From: Xanthomonas hortorum
GTDB lineage: Bacteria; Pseudomonadota; Gammaproteobacteria; Xanthomonadales; Xanthomonadaceae
Assembly (NCBI RefSeq): GCF_024339125.1
Contig: NZ_CP101417.1
Coordinates: 2,429,001 to 2,493,000, forward strand
DNA: 64,000 bases
Direction of reading: 5' to 3'
The number at the start of each line of letters is the position of its first letter. The first letter of the stretch is position 1. Shown here piece by piece: positions 27,813 to 37,020 of the stretch. The position numbers and the translations under genes were made by a program. Under the pieces are notes generated by a model, which saw only the letters and a list, made by a program, of their open reading frames with translations, was not told where the DNA came from and made no database searches.

Positions 27813-28060
27813 AGCGTGGAGAACTCCTCGGCGAAGGAGCCGTGCGCGTCAGTGAAGGTCTTCCATTCGCTTGCGGCGCGCTGCAGCTCCATTGCTCGGG
27901 CGCTGTGGCTGTCGCGTTCTTTTGTCACGTACTCGGCCAGCAGTTCCTCGACCTTTGCCGACAGGTTGCCAGTCATCGCCCGTGCCTGCGCGGCCAGGTC
28001 CGAGTTGATGGTCAGGTTCAGCGGCTTTTTTTGCGCGGACCTGTCGTAATAACGGCTCAT
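27809..28060 (-). CDS. ccdA: CcdA-family antitoxin
   Basis: An 83-residue antitoxin. The N-terminal half (KPLNLTINSDLAAQARAM) is the ribbon-helix-helix DNA-binding part; the C-terminal half (ELQRAASEWKTFTDAHGSFAEEF) resembles the CcdA toxin-binding tail. The ATG at 28060 follows a strong GGAGG site 7 bp upstream. The open frame runs far upstream into the NRDE gene without homology. The complex with CcdB should repress the operon from the ATGCGCA repeats at 28080-28108. Confidence 0.87.
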   Translation of the reverse strand: MSRYYDRSAQKKPLNLTINSDLAAQARAMTGNLSAKVEELLAEYVTKERDSHSARAMELQRAASEWKTFTDAHGSFAEEFSTL

Positions 28061-28079
28061 GAGCGGCCTCCAGTGGATT

Positions 28080-28108
28080 ATGCGCACGCTATGCGCATGA
28101 ATGCGCAT
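28080..28108 (-). promoter_or_regulatory. Candidate ccdAB operator: three ATGCGCA repeats at helical spacing
   Basis: ATGCGCA begins at 28080, 28091 and 28101, so the copies are 11 and 10 bp apart, one turn of DNA. The second and third are full palindromes ATGCGCAT. They lie 20-48 bp before the ccdA start, where a ribbon-helix-helix repressor would be expected to bind. The site is identified by pattern only. Confidence 0.55.
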
Positions 28109-28110
28109 TG

Positions 28111-28878
28111 TCAATGCATGCCGGCGACGTCCAGTCGTGTTTCGCCTTGGAAGATCCCGTTTGGTCCAAAGCGGCGTTCGTGGATGAAGCCACGGCCTTG
28201 CTGGTCCACCGCCACGATGGTGCTGGCGCGCGTGCCGTAGCTGGTGCCGGTGATGAAGGCGGCCGAGAGCAGGCGTTCGGTGGCCAAGTCCACCCCGGTG
28301 TGGGGAAGCGCGGCGTCGGGTGCGATTGCAGGGTTGCCCAGGGAGGTCCACAAGGGTTGCAGGTCGTCGCTGTCGGTGGCGCACCAGTTGTGTAATGCAT
28401 TAGTCAGTGCGGCGGTCTTGGGCCACTGCGCATCCAGCGGGCCGTTGGACATGCCATGGATGCCGGGCGCCAGCGTGCGGGCCAGTGGCGGGTGGTTGCT
28501 GAGGTGCTCGCAACGCTCGGCATCGCACAGCAATAAGTTGAAGGGCGGGAACTCGTGCGCGGCCGCTGCCAGATCGCTGGCGTAGGCGGCGGCATCCAGG
28601 CTGCCGGCCAGGTAATCGGCAATCAGATGACCCCGCGAGCGCCCGGACGCGGTGGCGAGCGGGTCGCGCACGTTGGTCACCACCGCGACGCGACCGTGGT
28701 TGCCCAGCCCTACCCAACTGCCGCCCGAGCGCAGGTCGCGGCCCGCCAGCACGCCGTCGGCCGGCGCTGCCCAACGTGCCAGCGGCGCGGTGGGGCGCTC
28801 GTGGAATTCATCGCGGTTGCCCGCCAGCAGCAAACGCCAGCGGGGGTGGGCTTTCCAGGCGAGAGCAACCAGGCACAT
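28111..28878 (-). CDS. NRDE-family protein (TANGO2-like)
   Basis: A 255-residue member of the NRDE/TANGO2 family, named for the motif seen here at residues 21-24 (LLLAGNRDEFHERPT). Further family features are the N-terminal MCLVALAW, GRDLRSGGSWVGLG and VVTNVRD. The nucleophile is the N-terminal cysteine after Met removal in Ntn-hydrolase-like models; recent work links the family to haem handling, but a bacterial role is not settled. The stop lies directly next to the ccdAB operator region. Confidence 0.85.
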   Translation of the reverse strand: MCLVALAWKAHPRWRLLLAGNRDEFHERPTAPLARWAAPADGVLAGRDLRSGGSWVGLGNHGRVAVVTNVRDPLATASGRSRGHLIADYLAGSLDAAAYASDLAAAAHEFPPFNLLLCDAERCEHLSNHPPLARTLAPGIHGMSNGPLDAQWPKTAALTNALHNWCATDSDDLQPLWTSLGNPAIAPDAALPHTGVDLATERLLSAAFITGTSYGTRASTIVAVDQQGRGFIHERRFGPNGIFQGETRLDVAGMH

Positions 28879-29014
28879 GGCGCCGATTGTCGCCGGTTTG
28901 CGCAGTCATGACGTGTAGTCGGCTCAATGTGAAGTGAGACCACGGTCGAGTTTACATGGCCTTCACACCCCTGAACTTTTGTTCAATCTCAAAATCTGAG
29001 ACGAAACAGCAACT

Positions 29015-29023
29015 TGTGGATAA
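29015..29023 (-). promoter_or_regulatory. Perfect DnaA box upstream of the dcw cluster
   Basis: TGTGGATAA, the reverse complement of TTATCCACA, stands about 80 bp before the -35 element of the mraZ promoter. It offers a possible link between replication initiation and division-gene expression. Function is not shown. Confidence 0.5.
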
Positions 29024-29093
29024 CCTTTGAACAAGTCTCTAAAGAGTGCTGCAACTCATTGATGCGACTGGCGATTTGCGGTCTCCAAAGTTG

Positions 29094-29121
29094 TTGACAA
29101 CCTTCGGCGCACTGCTAAGGT
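29094..29121 (+). promoter_or_regulatory. Probable mraZ (dcw) promoter
   Basis: A perfect -35 hexamer TTGACA (29094-29099) is followed 16 bp later by the modest -10 TAAGGT. Downstream, TGGGC, AGGGA and AGGTG blocks recur at 10-bp intervals (29121-29145), resembling the TGGGN repeats bound by MraZ in E. coli. The whole 28879-29201 gap is otherwise without a gene and is AT-richer than its surroundings. Confidence 0.5.
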
Positions 29122-29201
29122 GGGCAACGGAGGGAAAACCAGGTGTTTTGTGGTTTTTCGTGGTTCAATGATCCCCCAGCGGGTATTCGAGGTTGCATTC
29201 G

Positions 29202-29648
29202 GTGTTTCAGGGCGAGACTGCCATCACGGTGGACGACAAGGGGCGTATGGCGGTGCCAACCGCGTACCGCGACCTCGTCACGCGTGCGAGCGGCAACCGC
29301 CTGGTACTCACCTACAACCCGTTCGAAGCCGGATGTCTGTGGCTGTATGCGGAAAAGGAGTGGGAGCGGGTGCGTGACGATGTGATGTCCAAGCCCAATA
29401 CCCAGCGCGTGGTCCGCACGCTGCAGCAGAAACTGGTGGGTTCTTCCGCAATGCTGGAGCTGGACGCCAACGGCCGTCTGAGCATCCCGGCCAGCCACCG
29501 CAATGCGGTCGGCATCGAGAAAAAGGCCGTGCTGCTGGGCATGGGCGACAAATTCGAACTCTGGAGCGAGCAGGCACATCGCGCACTGATCCAGCAGACA
29601 TTGTCTGACGGGGATCTGGGCGATGAATTGCTCGATCTCAGGTTGTGA
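29202..29648 (+). CDS. mraZ: Transcriptional regulator MraZ
   Basis: A 148-residue protein with two AbrB-like repeats: [17 protein letters not shown] in the first half and [16 protein letters not shown] in the second. MraZ binds TGGGN repeats and represses the dcw operon that it heads. GTG at 29202 was chosen because a GAGG site lies 9 bp upstream and the product then starts MFQGETAI like other MraZ proteins; an in-frame TTG at 29193 touches that site. The stop overlaps the GTG of rsmH. Confidence 0.95.
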   Translation: MFQGETAITVDDKGRMAVPTAYRDLVTRASGNRLVLTYNPFEAGCLWLYAEKEWERVRDDVMSKPNTQRVVRTLQQKLVGSSAMLELDANGRLSIPASHRNAVGIEKKAVLLGMGDKFELWSEQAHRALIQQTLSDGDLGDELLDLRL

Positions 29649-30706
29649 GCCGGGGTGCCCGGATGCGCGGTGAAGCGCAGCCCGGTCACCCGGTGTCGCA
29701 GCCGCCGGCAGCCCATGTGCCGGTGCTGTACACGCAGGTTCTGGATGGCCTGCAGGTGATCGAAAACGGAACCTATCTCGATGGCACGTTCGGGCGTGGC
29801 GGACACGCCCGTGGCGTGCTGCAACACCTTGGCCCGGGAGGTCGACTGCTGGTGATGGACAAGGACCCCGAAGCGATTGCCGTGGCCGAACAAGCGTTCG
29901 GTGGCGATGCGCGCGTGTCCATCCATCGCGGCAGCTTTGCCGGTCTGGGCCAGGTGGTCGCTGCGGCAACCGTCGACGGCATCCTGCTGGATCTGGGCGT
30001 GTCCTCGCCGCAGCTGGATGTGGCCGGGCGCGGTTTCAGTTTCGGCAAGGACGGCCCGCTGGACATGCGCATGGACCCGGACGCCGGGCAGAGCGCGGCC
30101 GAGTGGCTGGCGCAGGCCAGCGACCGCGACATCGCCGATGTGCTGTGGACCTATGGCGAAGAACGCCAGAGCCGCCGCATCGCACGTGCCATCGTGGCGC
30201 GCCGCGCCGAACAGCCGCTGCTGCGCACCGCGCAGCTGGCCGACCTGATTGCCTCGGTGATGCCGCGTGGCGACAGCAAGACCCATCCGGCCACACGCAG
30301 CTTTCAGGCGATCCGCATCTACATCAACCGCGAGCTGGACGATCTGGAAGCCGGCCTGGATGCCGCCCTAGGCGCGCTCAAGCCCGGCGGCCGCCTGGCG
30401 GTGATCAGCTTCCACTCGCTGGAAGACCGCATCGTCAAACAATTTATGGCCCGCTACGCCAAGGCCCCGCCGAGCAATCGCCGCCTGCCCGAAGCGCAGC
30501 CGTTCGTGCCGACGCTGCAGCTGGTCACCGGCGCAGTCAAAGCCGACTTCGACGAGTTGAGCGTCAACCCGCGCGCGCGTAGTGCGGTGTTGCGGGTGGC
30601 TGAGAAGTTGGGATTGGGGATTGGGGATTCGGGATTAGAAGAGCGCTTTAAGCGAATCTCGAATCCCGCATCCCCAATCCCGGCGTCTCAAGGAGACGCC
30701 CAATGA
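29645..30706 (+). CDS. rsmH: 16S rRNA (cytosine-1402 N4)-methyltransferase
   Basis: A 353-residue RsmH (MraW) that methylates N4 of C1402 in 16S rRNA. The SAM motif is [18 protein letters not shown] near residues 41-58, followed by [22 protein letters not shown] and the later [17 protein letters not shown] at 29645 overlaps the mraZ stop; ATG at 29663 is the alternative start. The last 30 residues ([13 protein letters not shown] onward) are encoded by an AATCCC-type inverted repeat, so the C-terminus is not the ancestral one. It overlaps ftsL by four bases. Confidence 0.95.
   Translation: MSRGARMRGEAQPGHPVSQPPAAHVPVLYTQVLDGLQVIENGTYLDGTFGRGGHARGVLQHLGPGGRLLVMDKDPEAIAVAEQAFGGDARVSIHRGSFAGLGQVVAAATVDGILLDLGVSSPQLDVAGRGFSFGKDGPLDMRMDPDAGQSAAEWLAQASDRDIADVLWTYGEERQSRRIARAIVARRAEQPLLRTAQLADLIASVMPRGDSKTHPATRSFQAIRIYINRELDDLEAGLDAALGALKPGGRLAVISFHSLEDRIVKQFMARYAKAPPSNRRLPEAQPFVPTLQLVTGAVKADFDELSVNPRARSAVLRVAEKLGLGIGDSGLEERFKRISNPASPIPASQGDAQ
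30609..30685. repeat. AATCCC-type inverted repeat inside the 3' end of rsmH
   Basis: GGGATTGGGGATTCGGGATT on the left and CGAATCCCGC/ATCCCCAATCCC on the right, with a 20-30 bp spacer. The element is within the coding sequence and is translated as the RsmH tail. Confidence 0.75.
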
Positions 30707-30966
30707 GCCGCCTGCTGCTCATCGTGCTGCTCGCCTGCAGCATCGCCTCGGCGATCGGTGTGGTGTACATGCGCCACATGCATCGCAAGTTGTTCGTGCA
30801 GTTGTCCAAGCTCGAACACACGCGTGACGAATTGAATATCGAATTCGGCCGGCTGCAGCTGGAGCAGGCCACCTGGGCGGAAAGCAATCGCGTCGATCAG
30901 GTCGCGCGTGCGCGTATCGGGATGAAGTTCCCGGAGACCAACGACATCGTGGTGGTGCGCCCATGA
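30703..30966 (+). CDS. ftsL: Cell division protein FtsL
   Basis: An 87-residue bitopic membrane protein: one N-terminal helix ([20 protein letters not shown]) and a periplasmic coiled coil (about residues 30-65) ending in [19 protein letters not shown]. FtsL forms a complex with FtsB and FtsQ and activates FtsWI. It lies between rsmH and ftsI as in other dcw clusters. Its stop overlaps the start of a small repeated ORF rather than ftsI itself. Confidence 0.93.
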   Translation: MSRLLLIVLLACSIASAIGVVYMRHMHRKLFVQLSKLEHTRDELNIEFGRLQLEQATWAESNRVDQVARARIGMKFPETNDIVVVRP

Positions 30967-31098
30967 CAAAACGGCAGGACAGCCGTTTTGCACGGCGCAG
31001 CCGCCCGCGGGGTGGCGCACAGGGTGTGTCCATGACAAAACGGCAGGACAGCCGTTTTGCACGGCGCAGCCGCCCGCAGGGTGGCGCACACGGAGGTG
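30961..31098. repeat. 69-bp tandem duplication between ftsL and ftsI
   Basis: Two nearly identical 69-bp units (30961-31029 and 31030-31098) each carry the hairpin AAAACGGC-AGGACA-GCCGTTTT. The period is a multiple of three, so the duplication keeps the frame of the small ORF that spans it. Confidence 0.85.
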
Positions 31099-31106
31099 CG
31101 CCATGA
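30963..31106 (+). CDS. Possible 47-residue basic peptide coupled to ftsL and ftsI
   Basis: An open frame exactly fills the ftsL-ftsI gap. It starts with an ATGA overlap on the ftsL stop and ends with an ATGA overlap on the ftsI start. The product is two copies of a 23-residue arginine-rich unit ([15 protein letters not shown] followed by GGA-rich residues). It may be a real small protein, a translational bridge that carries ribosomes from ftsL to ftsI, or simply a repeat with an open frame. There is no known family. Confidence 0.4.
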   Translation: MTKRQDSRFARRSRPRGGAQGVSMTKRQDSRFARRSRPQGGAHGGAP

Positions 31107-32971
31107 AAGCCGGCCGCAACCGCGCGCGCAGCAACTTCAACCTGCGTGGCCGTCTGACGCTGGTCGGCATCGCGCTGGGCCTGTGCTCGGTGACGCTGAT
31201 CGGCCGCGCGGCGTTCGTGCAGCTGGTCAACCGCGATTTCTATCAGCGCCAGGGCGAAGCGCGTTACCTGCGCGAGCTGCCGATCGCCACCTCGCGCGGC
31301 ATGATCACCGACCGCAACGGCGAGCCGCTGGCGGTGTCCACGCCGGTGGAATCGATCTGGGTCAATCCGCAGGAACTGCTGCGTAATCCGGACCGCATTC
31401 CCGAGTTGGCCAAGGCACTCGGCCAGCCGCTGGACGAGTTGAACGCCAAGCTGGCGCAGAAGGCCGGCAAGGAATTCATGTACCTGCAGCGCCGGATCAA
31501 TCCGGACAAGGCGCATGCCATTGTTGAGCTGAAGATTCCCGGTGTGTTCTCGCAGCGCGAGTTCCGTCGCTTCTATCCGCAAGGCGAAGCGATGGCCCAT
31601 GTGCTGGGCTTCACCAATATCGACGACCGCGGCCAGGAAGGCCTGGAGTTGGCTTTCGACGAATGGCTGCGCGGCAAGCCGGGCTCCAAGAAAGTGGTGC
31701 GCGATGCGCGCGGCGCGATCGTGGAGAGCGTGGATCTGGTGCGTCCTGCGCAGCCGGGCAAGGACCTGACGCTGAGCATCGACCGCCGCATCCAGTTCCT
31801 GGCCTACAAGGAACTGCGCAACGCGTTGGTCGAAAACAATGCTGCCGGCGGCTCGATGGTGGTGATGGACGTGGCCACCGGCGAAGTGCTGGCGATGGTC
31901 AACCTGCCCACCTACAACCCCAATTCGGTCACTGGCATCAATCCGTCGGCGCGCCGCAACCGCGCGGTCACCGATCTGGTCGAGCCGGGTTCGACGATGA
32001 AGCCGCTCACCGTGGCCACCGCATTGACTGCCGGCGTGGTGACCAAGGACACCATCATCGACACCAACCCTGGCTACATGGCCGTGGGGCGCTTCACCAT
32101 CCGCGATGTGCCGCGCAACAACGGCGTGCTCAACGTCACCGGCGTGATCACGCGCAGCTCCAACATCGGTGCGGCCAAGATTGCGGCCAAGGTGCCGGAT
32201 CAGACGTTCTATCAGTCGATCCGCAATTTCGGTTACGGCAGCGCGCCGCATAGCGGTTTTCCCGGCGAATCCTCGGGCGTGGTGCTGCAACCGGCGCGCT
32301 GGAGCGGCCCGTCCAAGACCACGATGTCGTACGGCTATGGCCTGTCGGTGACGCCGCTGCAGATCGCGCAGGCGTACGCCACGCTGGGCAACGGCGGCAA
32401 GCTGACCCCGCCGACCTTCGTACGCGGCCAGCACAACGAAACCCGCCAGGTGGTCACGCCGGAAGTGGCGCGTCAGGTCATCGACATGATGGAAACCGTG
32501 GTCACCCAGGGCGGCGCCAAGGGCGCGGCCATTCTGGGCTATCACGTGGCCGGCAAGACCGGTACCGCGCGCAAGAACGGCGCCAACGGGTACGAGCGCG
32601 GGCATTACAACGCGCTGTTCGCCGGCCTGGTGCCGGCCACGCGCCCGCGCTTTGCCACCGTCATCGTGATCAACGATCCGCAGGGCAAGGTGTATTACGG
32701 CGGCCTGGTGTCGGCACCGGTGTTCCACAAGGTGATGGAAGGCGCGCTGCGTCTGATGGACGTGCCGCCGGACGACATCCAGTCGTGGCTGGCCGCGCAG
32801 GCGGCTGGCAAGACCGGGCAGCCGATCGCCAAGCCGCAGCCGCCCGAGCTGGACCCGGCATTGATGCCGGATCCGGTGGATGAAGTCTCTGCCGGTATTC
32901 CCACCGCACTTGCACCTGCCGCGCTACCCGCGCCGGCCCAGCCCGCACCGCTGCAGGAGAGCCGCCAGTGA
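31103..32971 (+). CDS. ftsI: Peptidoglycan D,D-transpeptidase FtsI (PBP3)
   Basis: A 622-residue septal transpeptidase. It has a short cytoplasmic tail, one membrane helix ([17 protein letters not shown]), a pedestal domain and the penicillin-binding domain with S297 in STMK, S352-S353-N354 in the SxN motif and K485-T-G. It works with FtsW at the division septum. A GGAGG site precedes the ATG at 31103. The C-terminus has a proline/alanine-rich extension. The stop overlaps the GTG of murE. Confidence 0.97.
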   Translation: MKAGRNRARSNFNLRGRLTLVGIALGLCSVTLIGRAAFVQLVNRDFYQRQGEARYLRELPIATSRGMITDRNGEPLAVSTPVESIWVNPQELLRNPDRIPELAKALGQPLDELNAKLAQKAGKEFMYLQRRINPDKAHAIVELKIPGVFSQREFRRFYPQGEAMAHVLGFTNIDDRGQEGLELAFDEWLRGKPGSKKVVRDARGAIVESVDLVRPAQPGKDLTLSIDRRIQFLAYKELRNALVENNAAGGSMVVMDVATGEVLAMVNLPTYNPNSVTGINPSARRNRAVTDLVEPGSTMKPLTVATALTAGVVTKDTIIDTNPGYMAVGRFTIRDVPRNNGVLNVTGVITRSSNIGAAKIAAKVPDQTFYQSIRNFGYGSAPHSGFPGESSGVVLQPARWSGPSKTTMSYGYGLSVTPLQIAQAYATLGNGGKLTPPTFVRGQHNETRQVVTPEVARQVIDMMETVVTQGGAKGAAILGYHVAGKTGTARKNGANGYERGHYNALFAGLVPATRPRFATVIVINDPQGKVYYGGLVSAPVFHKVMEGALRLMDVPPDDIQSWLAAQAAGKTGQPIAKPQPPELDPALMPDPVDEVSAGIPTALAPAALPAPAQPAPLQESRQ

Positions 32972-34455
32972 GCCGCTCCATGCCGCTGTCGCAGCTGTTG
33001 CCGGACGTGCCGATCGCGCACGACGTGCAGGTCTCGGGTCTGGTGATGGACAGCCGTGCGGTGCGTGCGGGCGATGCCTTCGTGGCGATCGCCGGCTTCG
33101 GCGCGCATGGTCTGGGCTTCGTCGAACAGGCGCGTGCCAATGGCGCGGCGGCGGTGTTGTTCGAGCCGCCAGCGCCTGCCGAGTTGCCGGCACCGGCCGA
33201 TGCGATCGCCGTGCCTGGTTTGCGCGCGCGTCTGGGCGCGATGGCCGATCAGTTTCATGGCCAGCCCTCGCAGGCGCTGCGCATGGTCGGCGTCACCGGC
33301 ACCAACGGCAAGACCTCCACCGTGCAGTTGCTGGCGCAGGCGCTGACGCTGCTCGGCATGCCCACCGGCACGCTCGGCACCTTGGGTGTTGGCCTGTATG
33401 GCAATGCCGTGCCGACCGGTTTCACCACGCCGCTGGTATTGCCCACGCACGCGTTGCTGGCGCAGTTGCGCGATGAAGGCGCGCAGGCCGTGGCGATGGA
33501 AGTCAGCTCGCACGCGCTCGACCAGGGCCGCGTCGACGCAGTGCACTTCGACGTGGCGGTATTCACCAATCTCACCCGCGACCATCTCGATTACCACGGC
33601 GACATGGCGCAGTACGGCACGGCCAAGGCCAAGCTGTTCACGCGCGCTGGATTGAAAGCAGCTGTGGTGAATCTGGACGATGACTTCGGCCGCACGCTGT
33701 TCGCCGCGCTCGACCCGGCGCTGCGCGCGATCGGCGTGAGTTCGCGCGCGCAAGCCCAGGCCGTGGTGCGTGCGCAGGCGCTGCAGCTGGACCACAACGG
33801 CATCAATTTCGCGCTCAACATCCATGGCGAAGTGCATCCGGTGCACTCGCCGCTGCTGGGCCGCTTCAACGTCGATAACCTGCTCGCGGTCGCCGGTGCG
33901 TTGTATGCGTTGGACATCGCGCCGGCACAGATCGCCGAAGTGCTTGGTCAGCTGCAGCCGATCCACGGCCGCATGAATCGTCTCGGCGGCGCGCATGGCG
34001 CCCCGTTGGTGGTGGTGGACTATGCACACACGCCCGACGCGCTGGAACAGGCATTGGCCAGCCTGCGCTCGCATGCGCAGGACCGGCTGATCTGCGTGTT
34101 CGGCTGCGGTGGCGAGCGCGATACCGGCAAGCGTCCGCAGATGGCGGCGATCGCCGAGGTCAATGCAGATGTGGCGATCGTCACCGACGACAACCCGCGT
34201 GGCGAAGATGGCGATGCGATCGTGGCCGACATCCTGCGCGGCTTTGCGCGCCCGGATGCGGCGATCGTGCAGCGCGACCGCGCCGCGGCGATCCATCAGG
34301 CCATCAGCATGGCCGGTGCCTCCGACATCGTGCTGATCGCTGGCAAGGGCCACGAGCCATATCAGGAAATTGCCGGTGTGCAGCATGCCTTCGACGACGC
34401 CATCGTGGCGGCGCAGGCCTTGCTGCCGCGCACCGTGCTGGGAGTGCGCGCATGA
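32968..34455 (+). CDS. murE: UDP-MurNAc-tripeptide synthetase MurE
   Basis: A 495-residue Mur ligase that adds the third stem residue. The ATP loop is [10 protein letters not shown] near residues 109-118. D408-N-P-R in [10 protein letters not shown] is the motif that selects meso-diaminopimelate. GTG start at 32968 overlaps the ftsI stop, and the end overlaps murF by four bases. Confidence 0.96.
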   Translation: MSRSMPLSQLLPDVPIAHDVQVSGLVMDSRAVRAGDAFVAIAGFGAHGLGFVEQARANGAAAVLFEPPAPAELPAPADAIAVPGLRARLGAMADQFHGQPSQALRMVGVTGTNGKTSTVQLLAQALTLLGMPTGTLGTLGVGLYGNAVPTGFTTPLVLPTHALLAQLRDEGAQAVAMEVSSHALDQGRVDAVHFDVAVFTNLTRDHLDYHGDMAQYGTAKAKLFTRAGLKAAVVNLDDDFGRTLFAALDPALRAIGVSSRAQAQAVVRAQALQLDHNGINFALNIHGEVHPVHSPLLGRFNVDNLLAVAGALYALDIAPAQIAEVLGQLQPIHGRMNRLGGAHGAPLVVVDYAHTPDALEQALASLRSHAQDRLICVFGCGGERDTGKRPQMAAIAEVNADVAIVTDDNPRGEDGDAIVADILRGFARPDAAIVQRDRAAAIHQAISMAGASDIVLIAGKGHEPYQEIAGVQHAFDDAIVAAQALLPRTVLGVRA

Positions 34456-35945
34456 AGCTCACTCCGTTGTCGTTGATCGCCCACTGGGCCGGCGGCGAGC
34501 TGCACGGCGACGACGCCATGATCGATGCGGTCGGCAACGACACCCGCACGCTCGCCAACGGCAGCCTGTATGTGGCGCTGCGCGGCGAGCGTTTCGATGG
34601 ACACGACTTTGCCGCAGACGCAGTGGCGCATGGTGCCAGTGGGTTGCTGGTGGATCGCCTGCTGCCTGCGCTGAGCGTGCCGCAGGTGCTGGTGGAAAAC
34701 ACCGAACTCGCGCTGGCGCGTATCGCTGCCGGCATGCAGCGCGACCGCGCCACGCGCGTGATCGCGTTGACCGGCTCCAACGGCAAGACCAGCGTCAAGG
34801 CCTTGCTGCTGTCGATCCTGGAAGAGGCTGGGCGCGTCGAGGGCACCACCGTCTACGCCAATCCGGGCAACCGCAATAATGAAATCGGCCTGCCGCTGGC
34901 GGTGATCGCCGCGCCGGACGATGCGGATGTTGCGATCTACGAAATGGGCGCCGGCAAGCCGGGCGATATCGCCTATCTCACCGACATCGCGCAGCCGCAC
35001 GTAGCTTTGGTCAACAATATCGCACCCGCCCATCTGGAACGTCTGGGCAGCCTGCTCGGCGTCGCGCGCACCAAGGGCGCCATCTACGCTGCACTGCCGG
35101 CCAATGGCGTGGCGGTGATCAATGCCGACGATGCCTTCGGGGCCTGGTTCGAGCAGCAACTGCATGCGCAGCCGGTGCAGGGCCGTCGCGTGTTGCGTTA
35201 TGGCTTGCAGGCCAGCGCCGACCTCACTGCACGTGGGCTACGGCTGCAGGAAGGTGGTGCGCAGTTCACGCTGGTGACGCCGCAAGGCGAGGCGCAGATC
35301 GCGCTGCCGCTGCCGGGCCGCCACAACGTGCTCAACGCGCTGGCTGCGGCCGGGCTGGCGTTGGGCGCGGGTATCGCATTGCCGATCATCGCCGCCGGTT
35401 TGGCGCAGGCGCGTCCGGTGGCCGGTCGTCAGATCGCACACACGCTGCCCAGCGGCGCTGTGCTGATCGACGACAGCTACAACGCCAATCCCGGTTCGCT
35501 GGATGCGGCCATCGACACGCTGGCTGCCGCGCCGGGCGCGGGTTGGCTGGTCCTCGGCGACATGCGCGAACTCGGCCCGGAAGGCAAGGCGCTGCATGCC
35601 GCTGCTGGGCGTCGCGCACGTGCGGCCAAGCTGCAGCGTCTTTACGCGTTGGGCGAGCTCAGTGCCGCCGCCGCGCAGGCCTTCGGCGATGGCGGCCGCG
35701 TGTTCGCCACTCATGCCGCGCTGGTCGCGGCGTTGCAGGCGGATCTGGCGCAGGTCGCCGTTTCGCCGACTCAAACGCAGGAATCTTCTTCGATGCACGA
35801 ACACACCGGTGCGGCGGCGCAGACTGCCGCCACCACGGCGCAGGTCCCGCCCACGTTGTTGGTGAAAGGCTCGCGTGGCAGTGCGATGGACCGCATCGTC
35901 GCCGCGTTGCTCGCAGCGGTGGAGGACACCTCCCATGCTGCTTGA
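34452..35945 (+). CDS. murF: UDP-MurNAc-tripeptide--D-Ala-D-Ala ligase MurF
   Basis: A 497-residue Mur ligase that adds the D-Ala-D-Ala dipeptide made by Ddl. The ATP loop is [12 protein letters not shown] near residues 102-113, followed by [10 protein letters not shown] and [11 protein letters not shown] and the substrate-domain [15 protein letters not shown]. The C-terminus has an insertion of low-complexity Ala/Thr/Gln (about residues 440-465) before the final [13 protein letters not shown]. It overlaps mraY by 11 bp. Confidence 0.96.
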   Translation: MKLTPLSLIAHWAGGELHGDDAMIDAVGNDTRTLANGSLYVALRGERFDGHDFAADAVAHGASGLLVDRLLPALSVPQVLVENTELALARIAAGMQRDRATRVIALTGSNGKTSVKALLLSILEEAGRVEGTTVYANPGNRNNEIGLPLAVIAAPDDADVAIYEMGAGKPGDIAYLTDIAQPHVALVNNIAPAHLERLGSLLGVARTKGAIYAALPANGVAVINADDAFGAWFEQQLHAQPVQGRRVLRYGLQASADLTARGLRLQEGGAQFTLVTPQGEAQIALPLPGRHNVLNALAAAGLALGAGIALPIIAAGLAQARPVAGRQIAHTLPSGAVLIDDSYNANPGSLDAAIDTLAAAPGAGWLVLGDMRELGPEGKALHAAAGRRARAAKLQRLYALGELSAAAAQAFGDGGRVFATHAALVAALQADLAQVAVSPTQTQESSSMHEHTGAAAQTAATTAQVPPTLLVKGSRGSAMDRIVAALLAAVEDTSHAA

Positions 35946-37020
35946 GTTGGCCCGTTGGCTACAGCAACTGGAGAGCCTGTTCGGGCTGTTCAACTATCTG
36001 ACCTTCCGCGGCATCCTGGCGGCGCTGACCGCGTTGTTCCTGTCGTTGTGGATGGGCCCGGCGGTGATCCGCAAGCTGGGCCAGTTCAAGGGTGGCCAGC
36101 CGATCCGTCAGGATGGCCCGCAGACGCATTTTTCCAAGGCCGGTACGCCCACCATGGGCGGCTCGCTGATCCTGCTGACGGTGACCTTGTCGGTGCTGTT
36201 GTGGGGCGACCTGCGCAACCGTTATGTGTGGTTGGTGCTGGCAGTGATGATCTGTTTTGGCGCGATCGGCTGGTACGACGACTGGATCAAGATCGTGCGC
36301 CGCGACCCCAACGGCCTGAAGTCGCGCTGGAAGTATCTGCTGCAGTCGATCTTCGGCCTGGCTGCCGGCCTGTTCCTGTACTACACCGCCGATGTGCCGG
36401 CCGCGATCACCTTCTACATTCCGATGTTCAAGGCGGTGGCGCTGCCGTTGGCCGGCGTGAGCTTTGTGGTCATTGCCTACTTCTGGATCGTCGGCTTCTC
36501 CAACGCGGTCAATCTGACCGACGGCCTGGATGGTCTGGCGATCATGCCGACCGTGCTGGTGGCCTGTGCGCTGGGTGTGTTCGCGTATGCCTCGGGCAAC
36601 GTGGTGTTTGCCGAATACCTGAAAATCCCGCTGATTCCCGGGGCCGGCGAGCTGATCATCATCTGCTCGGCGATCGCGGGGGCAGGGTTAGGGTTTCTGT
36701 GGTTCAACACCTATCCGGCCATGGTGTTCATGGGCGATATCGGCGCGCTGTCGCTGGGCGCGGTGCTCGGCACCATCGCGGTGATCGTGCGTCAGGAACT
36801 GGTGTTGGTGATCATGGGCGGCGTGTTCGTGATCGAAACGCTGTCGGTGATCATCCAGGTCGCCAGCTTCAAGCTCACCGGCAAGCGCGTGTTCCGCATG
36901 GCGCCGATCCATCATCATTTCGAACTCAAGGGCTGGCCGGAGCCGCGCGTGATCGTGCGCTTCTGGATCATCTCGGTGGTGCTGGTGCTGATCGGCCTTG
37001 CCACGTTGAAGGTGCGCTGA
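35935..37020 (+). CDS. mraY: Phospho-MurNAc-pentapeptide transferase MraY
   Basis: A 361-residue integral membrane enzyme that makes lipid I from UDP-MurNAc-pentapeptide and undecaprenyl phosphate. The motifs are [42 protein letters not shown] and the HHHFE signature ([12 protein letters not shown]). The ATG at 35935 is preceded by GGAGGA. The stop overlaps the ftsW start directly (TGATG), leaving no room for murD, which stands here in many other bacteria. Confidence 0.97.
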   Translation: MLLELARWLQQLESLFGLFNYLTFRGILAALTALFLSLWMGPAVIRKLGQFKGGQPIRQDGPQTHFSKAGTPTMGGSLILLTVTLSVLLWGDLRNRYVWLVLAVMICFGAIGWYDDWIKIVRRDPNGLKSRWKYLLQSIFGLAAGLFLYYTADVPAAITFYIPMFKAVALPLAGVSFVVIAYFWIVGFSNAVNLTDGLDGLAIMPTVLVACALGVFAYASGNVVFAEYLKIPLIPGAGELIIICSAIAGAGLGFLWFNTYPAMVFMGDIGALSLGAVLGTIAVIVRQELVLVIMGGVFVIETLSVIIQVASFKLTGKRVFRMAPIHHHFELKGWPEPRVIVRFWIISVVLVLIGLATLKVR

